A stretch of DNA of 64,000 bases from Chryseobacterium phosphatilyticum (GTDB lineage Bacteria > Bacteroidota > Bacteroidia > Flavobacteriales > Weeksellaceae): the NCBI RefSeq assembly GCF_002899825.2, contig NZ_PPED02000002.1, positions 1 through 64,000 on the forward strand, read 5' to 3'. Position 1 is the first letter of the stretch. Each line of letters starts with the position of its first letter. Positions 18,407 to 27,711 of the stretch are shown here, in pieces. The notes below the pieces were generated by a model, which was given only the letters and a program-made list of their open reading frames with translations, was not told the DNA's origin and searched no databases. Made by a program: the position numbers and the translations under genes.

Positions 18407-20011
18407 TTAAAACCTACTCAGGATTCCCCAATGTATTTTTATATCATTGAACTTGAAAGGATTTCCAAATTCATTACCATTAGATAGCTGGAAACTCATC
18501 AGGCCAATGGGAATAAAGAAGTTGAAACCCAGCCCTACACTATAAAGTTTAGGTTTGACGTTAAGAGACTTATTATTAAGCTGCCCATATTGGCCAAAGA
18601 GATCAAAAAAAGCTTGGCTACCGATGAGATAACGGTATTCAAGACTTCCATAATAATAGAAATCAGCAGCGAGTGAGTTTTCATTAAAACCCCGCATAGA
18701 GTTCCATCCTCCGAAACGATATAATTCGTTGGCTGAAAATTCCATTTTAGAATCCATCATAGCACCTTCACCCTTTATGTTAAGGAAATGATTGCCCCCG
18801 ATATGATAGTTATGTTCCCCGAAGAAGTAGAACTGGTTTTGTGTAGATTTGATATTCCCTTTCGTATACGTCGTTGTTAAAAAGTCATAGCCAACATTAA
18901 TTTTTGTTTTATACATGAACAGATCAATATCCGTTGGTTCAGTCATTTGGTACCAGATCCCGATTCCTCTTTTGTTATAATCTTTTCCGGCAGCATACAA
19001 TGAATCCATGATCGTTGAGGTTTCCAACGTAGCTCTAAAGCCTATTTTGTTTCGGTTGTTGATATGGTAATAAAATGCAGGAAGGAATTTTACATTGGCG
19101 AAAGTAGAATCCTGTCTGTAAATATTCACCTTTGCATTCATCCCGACATTCGATTTGAAAAGATACGGGATATCGACCTGCAGATCAAAAGTCTGGCCTC
19201 TATCCGGATTTCTTTGCCAATATAAGCTTACCGCTTCAAAGCCGTTAAACATATTCCTGAAATTGACATTCATTGTACCGTTGAGGGTAAATTTGTCTTT
19301 TTTATCATTTCCGAAACCAATAACCCCATCAAATGTATTGGTCTTTTTCTTTTCAAGGAATAAGTAAATACTTGTGGAGTCTTTGGTGAATAATGTTTGT
19401 GGCTGTCGTTCCAGTGTCAGGAAAGGATGACTCTGAAAGTTTTTATTAATGGCCAGAAGGTTTTTATCATCATAGGTCTTACCTTTAAATTCCTTCTCCA
19501 GATTTTTGATAAATCTTTTGGGAACCTTTTCGTAACCTTTTACCACAAACCCGTCAATTGTTCTTTTATCATTTTTATTGATATCCAGCTCTACAACGGG
19601 AAAGCCATTTTTTTGACCTTTGTATTTAGATTTAATCCGGCTGAAAGAATATCCATCATCAATATAACTTTTGTTGATGCTTTTCTTGGTAGAGTCTAAA
19701 TTTTTAGTGAAAAAATCTTTCTGAAGTTTTAGCTTTTGAACAATACTTTCTGAAAGATCAACATAGGTCTGGTTGAAATTTTTTCCTTTATCATAAAATA
19801 TTTCTGTGCTGTCACCTTTTACCTTTACCTCTTTCAATTGGGTAAAGAAGTAATTACTTTGAGCCAGAGAATCCAGAAACTTGACAGCAGAGATAGAGTC
19901 TTTAGCTTTTTTTCTGACCTTGGTTTCAGTGTCAATGAGCCAATACTGTTTTTTCTGCGCTTGTACAAAAACGCAGAGGAAAACAAAAAATATTTTCAGA
20001 AATAACTTCAA
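18407..20011 (-). CDS. Omp85-superfamily outer-membrane protein (BamA/TamA-like)
   Basis: 534-residue protein with a signal peptide (1-18, ending FVQAQ). POTRA-like segments lie in the first half, for example RTIDGFVVKGYEKVPKRFIKNL. A 16-strand-type barrel follows, with the loop motif GGWNSMRGFNENSL, which matches the conserved RGF/RGY loop of Omp85 proteins. It is shorter than BamA (about 800) and closest in plan to TamA or two-partner transporters. It is a single gene; the partner substrate is unknown. Confidence 0.85.
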   Translation of the reverse strand: MKLFLKIFFVFLCVFVQAQKKQYWLIDTETKVRKKAKDSISAVKFLDSLAQSNYFFTQLKEVKVKGDSTEIFYDKGKNFNQTYVDLSESIVQKLKLQKDFFTKNLDSTKKSINKSYIDDGYSFSRIKSKYKGQKNGFPVVELDINKNDKRTIDGFVVKGYEKVPKRFIKNLEKEFKGKTYDDKNLLAINKNFQSHPFLTLERQPQTLFTKDSTSIYLFLEKKKTNTFDGVIGFGNDKKDKFTLNGTMNVNFRNMFNGFEAVSLYWQRNPDRGQTFDLQVDIPYLFKSNVGMNAKVNIYRQDSTFANVKFLPAFYYHINNRNKIGFRATLETSTIMDSLYAAGKDYNKRGIGIWYQMTEPTDIDLFMYKTKINVGYDFLTTTYTKGNIKSTQNQFYFFGEHNYHIGGNHFLNIKGEGAMMDSKMEFSANELYRFGGWNSMRGFNENSLAADFYYYGSLEYRYLIGSQAFFDLFGQYGQLNNKSLNVKPKLYSVGLGFNFFIPIGLMSFQLSNGNEFGNPFKFNDIKIHWGILSRF

Positions 20012-20157
20012 GGCTAAATTTATTTAAATCATTAAGAATTAAGTTGCATTCTGATTAATCATTCTGAGCTTAAAAGTGAAGCCATCCTTACTATTCTTCA
20101 CTGCTTAATATCCCTTAATGGTTTAAATACAGTTAATAATTTTTTAAATAACTGAAA

Positions 20158-20946
20158 CTAGTCCAGTTTATTATATTTCTTCATTAAATTCTCATAGGTT
20201 CCCTGCGGAAGAATCCATTTCAAAGGAACTCCGATTTTCTGCCCGAATTTACCAAAATAATAATGGGCTTTCCACTTATTCTTTGATAAAAGCTTTTCAA
20301 TATATACAGCTACTTCAACGGGATCAGTTCCGTCGTCTACATGAGAATTCATCAGGGAATATACCTTATTGAAGATATTTTTATAGGGTTCAGAAACCTT
20401 GGCAATTACCCTATTTTCTGCAATATTGGTTTTAATATCACCCAAATGAAGAGAGCACACCTCGATATTCCATGGATAAACTTCATACCTCATGGCTTCC
20501 GTCACTTTATCCAAAGCTGATTTAGAGGCTGAATAAAATCCACGGAAAGGCAATCCCATTTCACTTCCGATACTGGAAATATTAATGATTTTTCCAAATT
20601 GATGTTCTCGCATTTTAGGCATTACCGCACTCATCATCTGAACGGAACCAGCCAGATTCAGGCTAAATAGTTTTAAAATATCCTCTTTGCTAGAATCTTC
20701 CACGGCGCCCACCATACCCATACCGGCATTGTTGATAAGAACATCAATTCTGGTCTCTGTTTGTAAAATTTCTGCAATGGCATTCTGAACAGCCGTATTG
20801 TCGGTCACATCTGTAGGGATAGATTTGAAATATTGACTTTCCGTACGCTTTCTGCTCAAACCATATACTTGGTGCCCTTTTTTACCAAAATATTCGGCGA
20901 GCACAAATCCGATTCCTGATGAGGTTCCTGTGATGATAATGGTCAT
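20158..20946 (-). CDS. Short-chain dehydrogenase/reductase (SDR)
   Basis: 262-residue classical SDR oxidoreductase, cytoplasmic. The nucleotide-binding motif GTSSGIG is at residues 7-13, then NNAG, the catalytic serine in NISSIGS, and YSASK with the catalytic Tyr and Lys. The C-terminal tail (GKFGQKIGVPLKWILPQGTYENLM) is typical of family members of unknown substrate. It is divergent from the downstream susC. The substrate cannot be read from sequence. Confidence 0.93.
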   Translation of the reverse strand: MTIIITGTSSGIGFVLAEYFGKKGHQVYGLSRKRTESQYFKSIPTDVTDNTAVQNAIAEILQTETRIDVLINNAGMGMVGAVEDSSKEDILKLFSLNLAGSVQMMSAVMPKMREHQFGKIINISSIGSEMGLPFRGFYSASKSALDKVTEAMRYEVYPWNIEVCSLHLGDIKTNIAENRVIAKVSEPYKNIFNKVYSLMNSHVDDGTDPVEVAVYIEKLLSKNKWKAHYYFGKFGQKIGVPLKWILPQGTYENLMKKYNKLD

Positions 20947-21054
20947 GTAATCTGTATGATTTTAATTTCAGCAAATGTAAAAAAAGAAAAATGAACTCTG
21001 TTATTTATTATATCTGAAAATATACTCTTCATTATTATCCCAGTTGATTATAAA

Positions 21055-21076
21055 CTTAAAACAAACTTAATATGAA
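21055..21076 (+). promoter_or_regulatory. Second pair of 11-bp-spaced CTTAA units
   Basis: CTTAAAACAAA is directly followed by CTTAATATGAA. The spacing equals that of the proximal repeat block, but the pair lies about 180 bases from the susC -7 element, so it is an upstream site at best, or chance in AT-rich DNA. Confidence 0.3.
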
Positions 21077-21185
21077 ATAAAATACCTGATCAAATAAGAA
21101 TGATTACTTTATTTGTTTATCGTATTGAAATACAGTTATTTATTTTTGTAAAGTGGTAGGTTTTGTTTGAACAAAGCTAAAATTT

Positions 21186-21243
21186 CTTAATAAAAACATA
21201 AGAGAACCTTAATGAAGTCCGGGGAGAGGCTGTTCTAATTTTG
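21186..21243 (+). promoter_or_regulatory. PHO-box-like tandem repeats and -7 element of susC
   Basis: Three contiguous 11-base units start at 21186 (CTTAATAAAAA), 21197 (CATAAGAGAAC) and 21208 (CTTAATGAAGT). The -7 element TAATTTTG is at 21236-21243, 28 bases after the start of the third unit. No TTTG occurs at the normal -33 position, as expected for an activator-dependent promoter. PhoB boxes of other phyla also use 11-bp direct repeats. Assignment to PhoB is inference. Confidence 0.55.
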
Positions 21244-21265
21244 CACCTAATCTAAACAGGATGTC

Positions 21266-24154
21266 ATGAATGTATTTAAAGTCCCGGTCTCAGTGACTTA
21301 TCTCACTGGCAGGGTATTACTTATTGGTGCAATATCAGTTTCACCGATGTTCCTCTCTCAAAAAAAAGACAGTATTAAAGAAAAATCCATCGATGAGGTT
21401 GTCGTTGTTGGATACGGAACCCAGAAAAAAAGTAAGGTCTCCGGTGCTGTTGCGGAGGCTTCATTAGATAAGCTCAGTTCAAGATCTTTATCCGGAGTGG
21501 GGGAAGTCCTTCAGGGCAAAGCTCCCGGCGTAACGGTGGTAAACGAAGGTGGGGATCCAAACGGTTCTCCCAAAGTGAATATCCGCGGTCTCGGAGGAGT
21601 AAATGGAGAAACTCCTTTATATGTCGTGGATGGGGTGGTTTTTAACGGAACACCGAATATTAACCCTAACGATATTCAGGATATCTCGGTACTTAAAGAT
21701 GCTTCAGCAGCAATTTATGGAGCAAGGTCTTCAGGCGGGGTTATCCTTATTACCACAAAAAGAGGTAAAAAAGGAGCTTTAACAGTAGATTTCGATGTTA
21801 AATACGGAATTAACCAGGCCTGGAGGTTAAAAGAGTCTTTGAATGCAGCAGAATTCCAGGATGTAATGCGTCAGGCCTATGAAAATGCTGGAAAACTAAG
21901 CAGCCTTCCACTAGCTTTCAATGCAGATAAATATTCTGATGGAGGAATTACCCGCACCAACTGGATGAAAGAGATTTTCCGTACGGGAACCATTCAGGAA
22001 TACAATGTAAATCTGAGTGGAGGAAGTGAAAGATCCAGATTCTTCGTGGGAATGAATCACAGAAATCTTGAAGGTATCCTGTTAAATACTCAGGCAAAAC
22101 GATATAATTTCAGAGTAAATTCTGAACATAAAGTGAAAGACTGGTTGACCATCGGGGAGAATATGTACTACAATTACTCTGATGGAAATACTGCAAATAC
22201 AAAGAACGGGTATACAGGAGCTCTGGTAGCAGCCATGTATTATCCGCCGAATGTTTCTGTATATAGTCCAACAGGTGCTTTTTCCGGTCTTCCGATCGAT
22301 GTGGCAGGCGGATACGGAGATATGATCAATCCTGTTGCTTATCTTAAAAGGATTAGCATTCAGAATCCTACTCATGAGATTTTGATCAATCCTTACATCG
22401 AAGTTTCTTTGGCAAAAGATTTAAAATTCCGTTCCAATTTTTCCCAGACATTTAAACTGGGAAATATCAAGGAATTTACATCCAGAGTATTAGAAGTAGG
22501 AAAAATATTTGATACCAATAGTTTAGAATATCAGTCCAACAACATATCTACTTCTCTTGCCGAGCAGCTCCTTACCTACAAATTTGCGTTTGGTAAACAT
22601 AATATTGATGCCCTTGCAGGCTTTACCTTTCAGAAAACAACCGAAGATGGGTTCAGAGCAAAAGCTTTTGATTTCAGAAGTGAAGCGGAAGCCTTCAGGT
22701 ATCTTCAAAATGCCGCAGATACCAATAAAGAAGTATACAGCTACAAATACAGACAAGCTCTGATATCTTATCTGGCAAGAGTTAATTATGACTATGCAGG
22801 AAAGTATATCATCAGTTTGCTGGGAAGAAGAGATGGGACCTCTTTGGTTTCTAAGCAAAATCAGTTTGCCAATTATTATTCCGTTTCGGGAGCATGGGTG
22901 GTTTCCAAAGAAAATTTTTTGAATGAAATTTCATGGCTTTCCAATCTGAAATTGAGGGGCAGCTACGGAATCTTAGGAAACCTTGGTGGGATATCCTATC
23001 AGGCAGTGAATCCATTGATGGTACGGGACAATAATATTATTTTTGGACAGGATCCGACACAAAATATTGCTTATTACGCCACAACAAAGCCTAATTCTAA
23101 TTTGAAATGGGGTAAATCAGAGCAAACCAACTTTGGAGTAGATGCTTCTTTTCTGCATAACAGCCTTTCCTTACAATTTGATTATTTTGTTAAAAATTCA
23201 ACAGATCAGATTTTTAATGTCAACCTTTCAAGCACCGAAACCTATATCGACCGATATGTCAATGCCGGGTTGTTTCAGGATAAAGGATTTGAGCTGGGAA
23301 TCAATTATAACAGCAGAAGCAAAGGCGATTTTACTTATTCGATCGGAGCGACTATTAGTCAACTAAAAAACACGGTGAAGCAATTAGCTGGTGTGGATGA
23401 GATCTTTGTCAATAGCAATAATGTAAGAGGAGTCCTGAAGCCTACCCGTATAAAAGTAGGTGAATCTCTGTATTCATATTATGGATATAGAACTGACGGA
23501 ATTTTCCAGACTCAGGCGGAAATTGATAATTATAAAGATTCCAATGGAAATCTTATTCAGCCCAACGCTAAGCCTGGAGATATTAAATTCCTTAAGAAAG
23601 ACGGAAATACCGGACCATTGAATAACAATGACTTCGTAAATCTTGGAAATCCATATCCTAAATTCTCTTACGGATTATCCTACAATATGACTTGGAAGAA
23701 CTTTGACCTTAACATATTCTTCCAGGGAGTTTATGGAAACAAAATATTTAACGGATTGAAATTTATTTCATTAAATCCGGGGGGAACAGGACAGAATTAC
23801 AATATGGATAGGGATATCCTTAATGCCTGGACTCCTCAAAATACAAATTCCCATATTCCGAGAGTAGTGCAAGGGGATCCAAGTGGTAATTATTCCAAGG
23901 TATCAGATTTCTATGTTGAAGACGGTTCTTACCTGAGACTGAAAAACCTTACCGTAGGATATTCTTTACCACAGGAACTTTACAAGAAGCTTGATGTGAA
24001 TAAAATCAGAGTGTATGTGACCAGCAATAACCTGTTTACCATTACCAAATATACAGGCTTTGATCCTGAAGTAGGAATGGAAACCTATGGTGTGGACACC
24101 GGAAGATATCCTCAGGCCCGTTCATTTATTTTCGGTCTTGAAGTCGGGTTTTAA
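21266..24154 (+). CDS. SusC/RagA-family TonB-dependent transporter
   Basis: 962-residue outer-membrane transporter with an N-terminal hydrophobic signal (about 1-30) and no carboxypeptidase-like domain. IDEVVVVGYGTQKKSKVSGA is the classic SusC start. Plug motifs are LQGKAPGVTVVNEGG, PLYVVDGVVFNG, and ISVLKDASAAIYGARSSGGV; the C-terminus is FIFGLEVGF. It is followed by susD (26-base gap) and an alkaline phosphatase gene. With the PHO-like repeats upstream it may import phosphate esters or phospholipid fragments. Phosphate-starvation-induced SusCD homologues are known in Flavobacterium, to my recollection. Confidence 0.95.
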   Translation: MNVFKVPVSVTYLTGRVLLIGAISVSPMFLSQKKDSIKEKSIDEVVVVGYGTQKKSKVSGAVAEASLDKLSSRSLSGVGEVLQGKAPGVTVVNEGGDPNGSPKVNIRGLGGVNGETPLYVVDGVVFNGTPNINPNDIQDISVLKDASAAIYGARSSGGVILITTKRGKKGALTVDFDVKYGINQAWRLKESLNAAEFQDVMRQAYENAGKLSSLPLAFNADKYSDGGITRTNWMKEIFRTGTIQEYNVNLSGGSERSRFFVGMNHRNLEGILLNTQAKRYNFRVNSEHKVKDWLTIGENMYYNYSDGNTANTKNGYTGALVAAMYYPPNVSVYSPTGAFSGLPIDVAGGYGDMINPVAYLKRISIQNPTHEILINPYIEVSLAKDLKFRSNFSQTFKLGNIKEFTSRVLEVGKIFDTNSLEYQSNNISTSLAEQLLTYKFAFGKHNIDALAGFTFQKTTEDGFRAKAFDFRSEAEAFRYLQNAADTNKEVYSYKYRQALISYLARVNYDYAGKYIISLLGRRDGTSLVSKQNQFANYYSVSGAWVVSKENFLNEISWLSNLKLRGSYGILGNLGGISYQAVNPLMVRDNNIIFGQDPTQNIAYYATTKPNSNLKWGKSEQTNFGVDASFLHNSLSLQFDYFVKNSTDQIFNVNLSSTETYIDRYVNAGLFQDKGFELGINYNSRSKGDFTYSIGATISQLKNTVKQLAGVDEIFVNSNNVRGVLKPTRIKVGESLYSYYGYRTDGIFQTQAEIDNYKDSNGNLIQPNAKPGDIKFLKKDGNTGPLNNNDFVNLGNPYPKFSYGLSYNMTWKNFDLNIFFQGVYGNKIFNGLKFISLNPGGTGQNYNMDRDILNAWTPQNTNSHIPRVVQGDPSGNYSKVSDFYVEDGSYLRLKNLTVGYSLPQELYKKLDVNKIRVYVTSNNLFTITKYTGFDPEVGMETYGVDTGRYPQARSFIFGLEVGF

Positions 24155-24180
24155 TCTAATATAAATTTAAAAGTAAAAAG

Positions 24181-25686
24181 ATGAAAATTTTCAATAGAAT
24201 ACTATTAATAACAGGATTATCTATTTCTGCGTTGTCATGCACAAACGAATTGGATATTCAACCGGAAGGTACACCTACTGAAGCCAGTTTCTGGAAAACT
24301 GAAAATGATCTGATTACCGGAGCTAATGCGATGTACAAGCCCCTTTCCGACAGTGAGTTTTACGGAAGAGGTTTTTTCTGGTTTATCAATGCCAGTGATG
24401 ATATGGTAACAGGAAGATCAAAGAGCGAAGCTGATAATGTAAAGAACTTTAGCAGCAACTATATTGCAGCAGGAGATCTGGAAACCCAATGGAACAAAAG
24501 ATATACGGTGATTGGAGTCGCAAACCGTGTTATTCGTAACGTGAATAATATTCAGGCTTCACAGGCTGTCAAAAATAAGTATTTAGGGGAAGCGTTGTTT
24601 ATGAGCAGCAGAATGTACTTTGAGCTGGCATACAGCTACGGGAACGAAAAAGCTGGTGTTCCTATTATAGACCGTACGAAAGAACCGGAGGGTCCGGCTC
24701 CGAGAGCAGCCAACGTCATGGAAAACTATAAATACATTGTTGAAGACCTTAAAAAAGCTGCAGAGTTATTACCAAACCAGGCAGAACTTCCTGCCAAAGA
24801 TTACGGAAGACCTCATAAAGCCGCAGCCTGGGCACTTTTAGCAAAAGTATATTTATTCATGAAAGACTGGCAAAATGCTGCTTTTTGGGCGAATGAAGTT
24901 ATGACTAAGGGAAACCGAAATCTGTTGAACAATTATGCGGATGTCTTCAAAGCTGAAAATAACTATAGTTCAGAATATATATGGTCAGTTCCGAGTACCC
25001 CCAAATTTAATTCTGTAGGAAGCATCCTTCCTGGAGTAATGTTAGAAAACAAAGGCTGGGGAGAATATAACGGATGGGGATATTTCCAGCCAACAAAAGA
25101 ATTATATGATGAATATGAAACCGGAGACCTTAGAAGAAGTGCAACGATCCTGAAATTGGGTGATAAATTTACGTTTAATGGAACTGAAAGAACGTATGCC
25201 TCTTCTAATTCTTTGACAGGATATCAGTTCAATAAATATATGGATGCTTTCAAATATCCATTGAGCAGTGGCCACGTAAGTGCCAATGGAGATTATCCGT
25301 GTACGGATCTTGCCGTTCCGATTATGCGTTATGCTGAGGTCATTCTTATCAAAGCCGAAGCCTTGTTAATGTCGGGAGGAAATGCTGATCAGGAAATTAA
25401 TATAATCAGAATCCGTGCAGGCTTGACTCCCAAAACCGGATGTACTATGGCAGACCTGAAGCACGAAAGGCGTTGCGAACTGGCCGGTGAATGGGCGGAT
25501 CGTCACAGAGACCTTGTACGTTGGGGCGATGCTCAGGCTACTTATGCAAAACCTTTACACGGTATTAACGGCCAGATAGTATGGGCGGCGAGAAACTTTA
25601 ATCCTACCGTACATAATGTTTGGGCAGTGCCACAAGCAGAAATTGTAAACAGCTACGGAATTATTAAACAAAACGAAGGTTGGTAA
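24181..25686 (+). CDS. SusD/RagB-family outer-membrane lipoprotein
   Basis: 501-residue classical RagB/SusD protein. The lipobox ALSC places the lipidated Cys at residue 20. Then TNELDIQPEG and SFWKTENDLITGANAMYKPL follow, the typical first helices, and KVYLFMKDWQNAAFWANEV is a TPR-like segment. ERRCELAGEWADRHRDLVRWG is the C-terminal RagB signature. It is of a different subfamily from the other two SusD proteins in the window. It partners the preceding SusC and lies upstream of the phosphatase, with a hairpin between. Confidence 0.95.
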   Translation: MKIFNRILLITGLSISALSCTNELDIQPEGTPTEASFWKTENDLITGANAMYKPLSDSEFYGRGFFWFINASDDMVTGRSKSEADNVKNFSSNYIAAGDLETQWNKRYTVIGVANRVIRNVNNIQASQAVKNKYLGEALFMSSRMYFELAYSYGNEKAGVPIIDRTKEPEGPAPRAANVMENYKYIVEDLKKAAELLPNQAELPAKDYGRPHKAAAWALLAKVYLFMKDWQNAAFWANEVMTKGNRNLLNNYADVFKAENNYSSEYIWSVPSTPKFNSVGSILPGVMLENKGWGEYNGWGYFQPTKELYDEYETGDLRRSATILKLGDKFTFNGTERTYASSNSLTGYQFNKYMDAFKYPLSSGHVSANGDYPCTDLAVPIMRYAEVILIKAEALLMSGGNADQEINIIRIRAGLTPKTGCTMADLKHERRCELAGEWADRHRDLVRWGDAQATYAKPLHGINGQIVWAARNFNPTVHNVWAVPQAEIVNSYGIIKQNEGW

Positions 25687-25710
25687 AAAATTAGCCCAAT
25701 ATATTATCCT

Positions 25711-25750
25711 CTATATCATTGCAGAATCTCTGTGATGATATAGTTTTTTT
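25711..25750 (+). terminator. Terminator or attenuator between susD and alkaline phosphatase
   Basis: CTATATCAT (25711-25719) pairs with ATGATATAG (25735-25743), with an inner CAGA/TCTG pairing, and is followed by seven T. The phosphatase starts 46 bases later, so expression may rely on read-through or on a promoter I cannot see. Confidence 0.8.
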
Positions 25751-25795
25751 GGTACTATAAAGCATTAGAGCATATAGACAATAAAAGATAAACGA

Positions 25796-27622
25796 ATGAA
25801 ATTATCAAAAATAATAACGGTACTGGCCTTAGCCGTTTTTACTGAAAATCAGGCACAGAATTATTTGAATTACCATGTAGGAAATGCACATTCCCACAAT
25901 GATTATATGCAGGAAATCCCTTTCTGGCAAGCTTACTATGCTAATTTCGGATCTATCGAGGCAGATGTTTTTCTTGTAAAAGGGAAATTATGGGTGGCTC
26001 ATACCGAAAAGGAACTTTCACCGGACAGAACATTGGAAAGTCTTTATCTGGACAATATCTCAAAGCAGATTAAACTGAATAAGGGGAGTATATATCCTGA
26101 CAAGACAAAAAAACTGCAATTGCTGATTGATATCAAACAGGATTATAAAACATCGCTGGCTGCATTGGTCGCCACTTTAAAAAAGTATCCTGAGATTACA
26201 GAAAATTCAGGAATTAAAATTGTGATAACCGGAGGAAGACCTCAGCCGGTTGATTTTAAAAACTATCCTAATTACCTGTATTTTGATGGAGATTTTGATA
26301 AAAACTACAGCGCTAATGAGTTGAAAAGAATCGGAATGTTCAGTGCCGATTTACCTGGAATAGTCAAATGGAACGGAAAAGGAATTCCAAGAGATGAAGA
26401 AACCGCAAAAATAAAAGCATTTGTTGAGCGGGCTCATACACAGCAAAAACCAATGCGTTTTTATGGAGCTCCTGATTTTCCCAATGCATGGGTAAATCTC
26501 ATGGATATGGGAGTAGACTACATCAATACAGATCATATCCCGGATCTTAAAAAATTCATGAACACAATTCCAAAGAATTTCTACAAGAATACTAAGGAAT
26601 ATGTGACATATACTCCCACTTATAAGACCGATGGTGTAAGCAAAAAAGTGAAAAATGTAATATTGTTGATTCCCGACGGAACTTCTTTACCACAATATTA
26701 TGCTGCATTTACAGCCAATAAAGGAAAATTAAATGTATTCAACATGAAGGCTACAGGTTTGTCTAAAACCAATTCATCTAATGCCTATATTACAGATTCT
26801 GCACCTGGTTCTACGGCATTTGCAACCGGGGTGAAAACCAAAAACACGTTTGTAGGAGTAGATAATTTGGGGAAAGCTTTAGCACAAATTCCAGATATTA
26901 TTGCTGCTAAAGGTATGGTTTCAGGATTAATCTCAACCGGAGATGTTACAGATGCTACTCCCGCGGACTTCTATGCACACTCAGACAACAGAAACAGTTC
27001 AGAACCTATTCTGAAAGATTTTGCCACTTCCAAAACAAAAATTCTGATCGGCGGTCCAACAAACGGGTTGACTCCGGAAACTGAACAAAAATTGAAAGAA
27101 TCCAAAGTAGAGATTCTTCATGATCTGAAATCTGCAGCAAAAATAAATAACCGTACTCTGATCATTGATCCTTTAGCCTCACAAAGAGTAAGCAATGGAA
27201 GAGGAAACTGGCTGGCTGACGCTTTTGATCTTACTCTCAATGATCTTAAATCTAGTAAAAAAGGCTTCTTTATGATGATAGAAGCTTCCCAAACCGATGG
27301 TGGTGGACACAGCAATAATATAGAGCAACTGGTTACCGAATTGTTAGACTTCGATCATGTAGTAGGAAAAGCAATGAAATTTGCCGATGAAAATAAAGAA
27401 ACGCTGGTAGTGGTTGTTGGAGATCATGAAACAGGAGGTCTAACCCTTCTCGACGGAAGCCTTAAAGAAGGTTGGGTGTTTGGAAATTTCAGCACCAATG
27501 ACCATACTTCAATCCCGTCAAGTGTTTTCGCCTATGGGCCAAATTCTAAAGAATTTACAGGACTATTTGAAAACACAGAAATCTTTAATAAAATCCTTGC
27601 TGCTTACGGGATTGAGAAATAA
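25796..27622 (+). CDS. Secreted alkaline phosphatase with N-terminal PI-PLC/GDPD-like domain
   Basis: 608-residue two-domain phosphoesterase with a signal peptide (1-20, ending NQAQ). Residues about 25-265 read like a TIM-barrel phosphodiesterase (GNAHSHNDYMQ, SIEADVFLVKGKLWVAHT, KLQLLIDIKQD, DYINTDHIPDLKKF), similar to GDPD or PI-PLC-like proteins. Residues about 280-608 are a PhoA-type alkaline phosphatase: VILLIPDGTS, nucleophile Ser335 in ITDSAPGSTAFATG, His505 in GGGHSNN, His544 in DHETGG and His570 in NDHTS. All expected metal ligands appear present. The fusion could split a phosphodiester and then release phosphate. It sits behind susC/susD. Confidence 0.9.
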   Translation: MKLSKIITVLALAVFTENQAQNYLNYHVGNAHSHNDYMQEIPFWQAYYANFGSIEADVFLVKGKLWVAHTEKELSPDRTLESLYLDNISKQIKLNKGSIYPDKTKKLQLLIDIKQDYKTSLAALVATLKKYPEITENSGIKIVITGGRPQPVDFKNYPNYLYFDGDFDKNYSANELKRIGMFSADLPGIVKWNGKGIPRDEETAKIKAFVERAHTQQKPMRFYGAPDFPNAWVNLMDMGVDYINTDHIPDLKKFMNTIPKNFYKNTKEYVTYTPTYKTDGVSKKVKNVILLIPDGTSLPQYYAAFTANKGKLNVFNMKATGLSKTNSSNAYITDSAPGSTAFATGVKTKNTFVGVDNLGKALAQIPDIIAAKGMVSGLISTGDVTDATPADFYAHSDNRNSSEPILKDFATSKTKILIGGPTNGLTPETEQKLKESKVEILHDLKSAAKINNRTLIIDPLASQRVSNGRGNWLADAFDLTLNDLKSSKKGFFMMIEASQTDGGGHSNNIEQLVTELLDFDHVVGKAMKFADENKETLVVVVGDHETGGLTLLDGSLKEGWVFGNFSTNDHTSIPSSVFAYGPNSKEFTGLFENTEIFNKILAAYGIEK

Positions 27623-27654
27623 TAACCTATTTACTCAAGCGTATTGTCAATAAA

Positions 27655-27683
27655 ACAGGCTACCCAGAAATGAGGTAGCCTGT
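27655..27683. terminator. Bidirectional terminator between convergent phosphatase and PI-PLC genes
   Basis: ACAGGCTACC pairs with GGTAGCCTGT around a 9-base loop, between two convergent stops. The plus side has TGTGTTTG and the minus side TTTTATTG after the stem. Confidence 0.75.
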
Positions 27684-27711
27684 GTTTGAAAATATCTAGC
27701 AATTAATTAAC

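Larger units (their letters stand above)
20947..21265. other. Divergent promoter region upstream of susC
   Basis: 319 bases between the SDR gene and susC. It holds the susC -7 element with tandem TTAA repeats (21186-21243) and a second pair of TTAA units 11 bp apart (21055 and 21066). No gene is seen. Confidence 0.6.
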
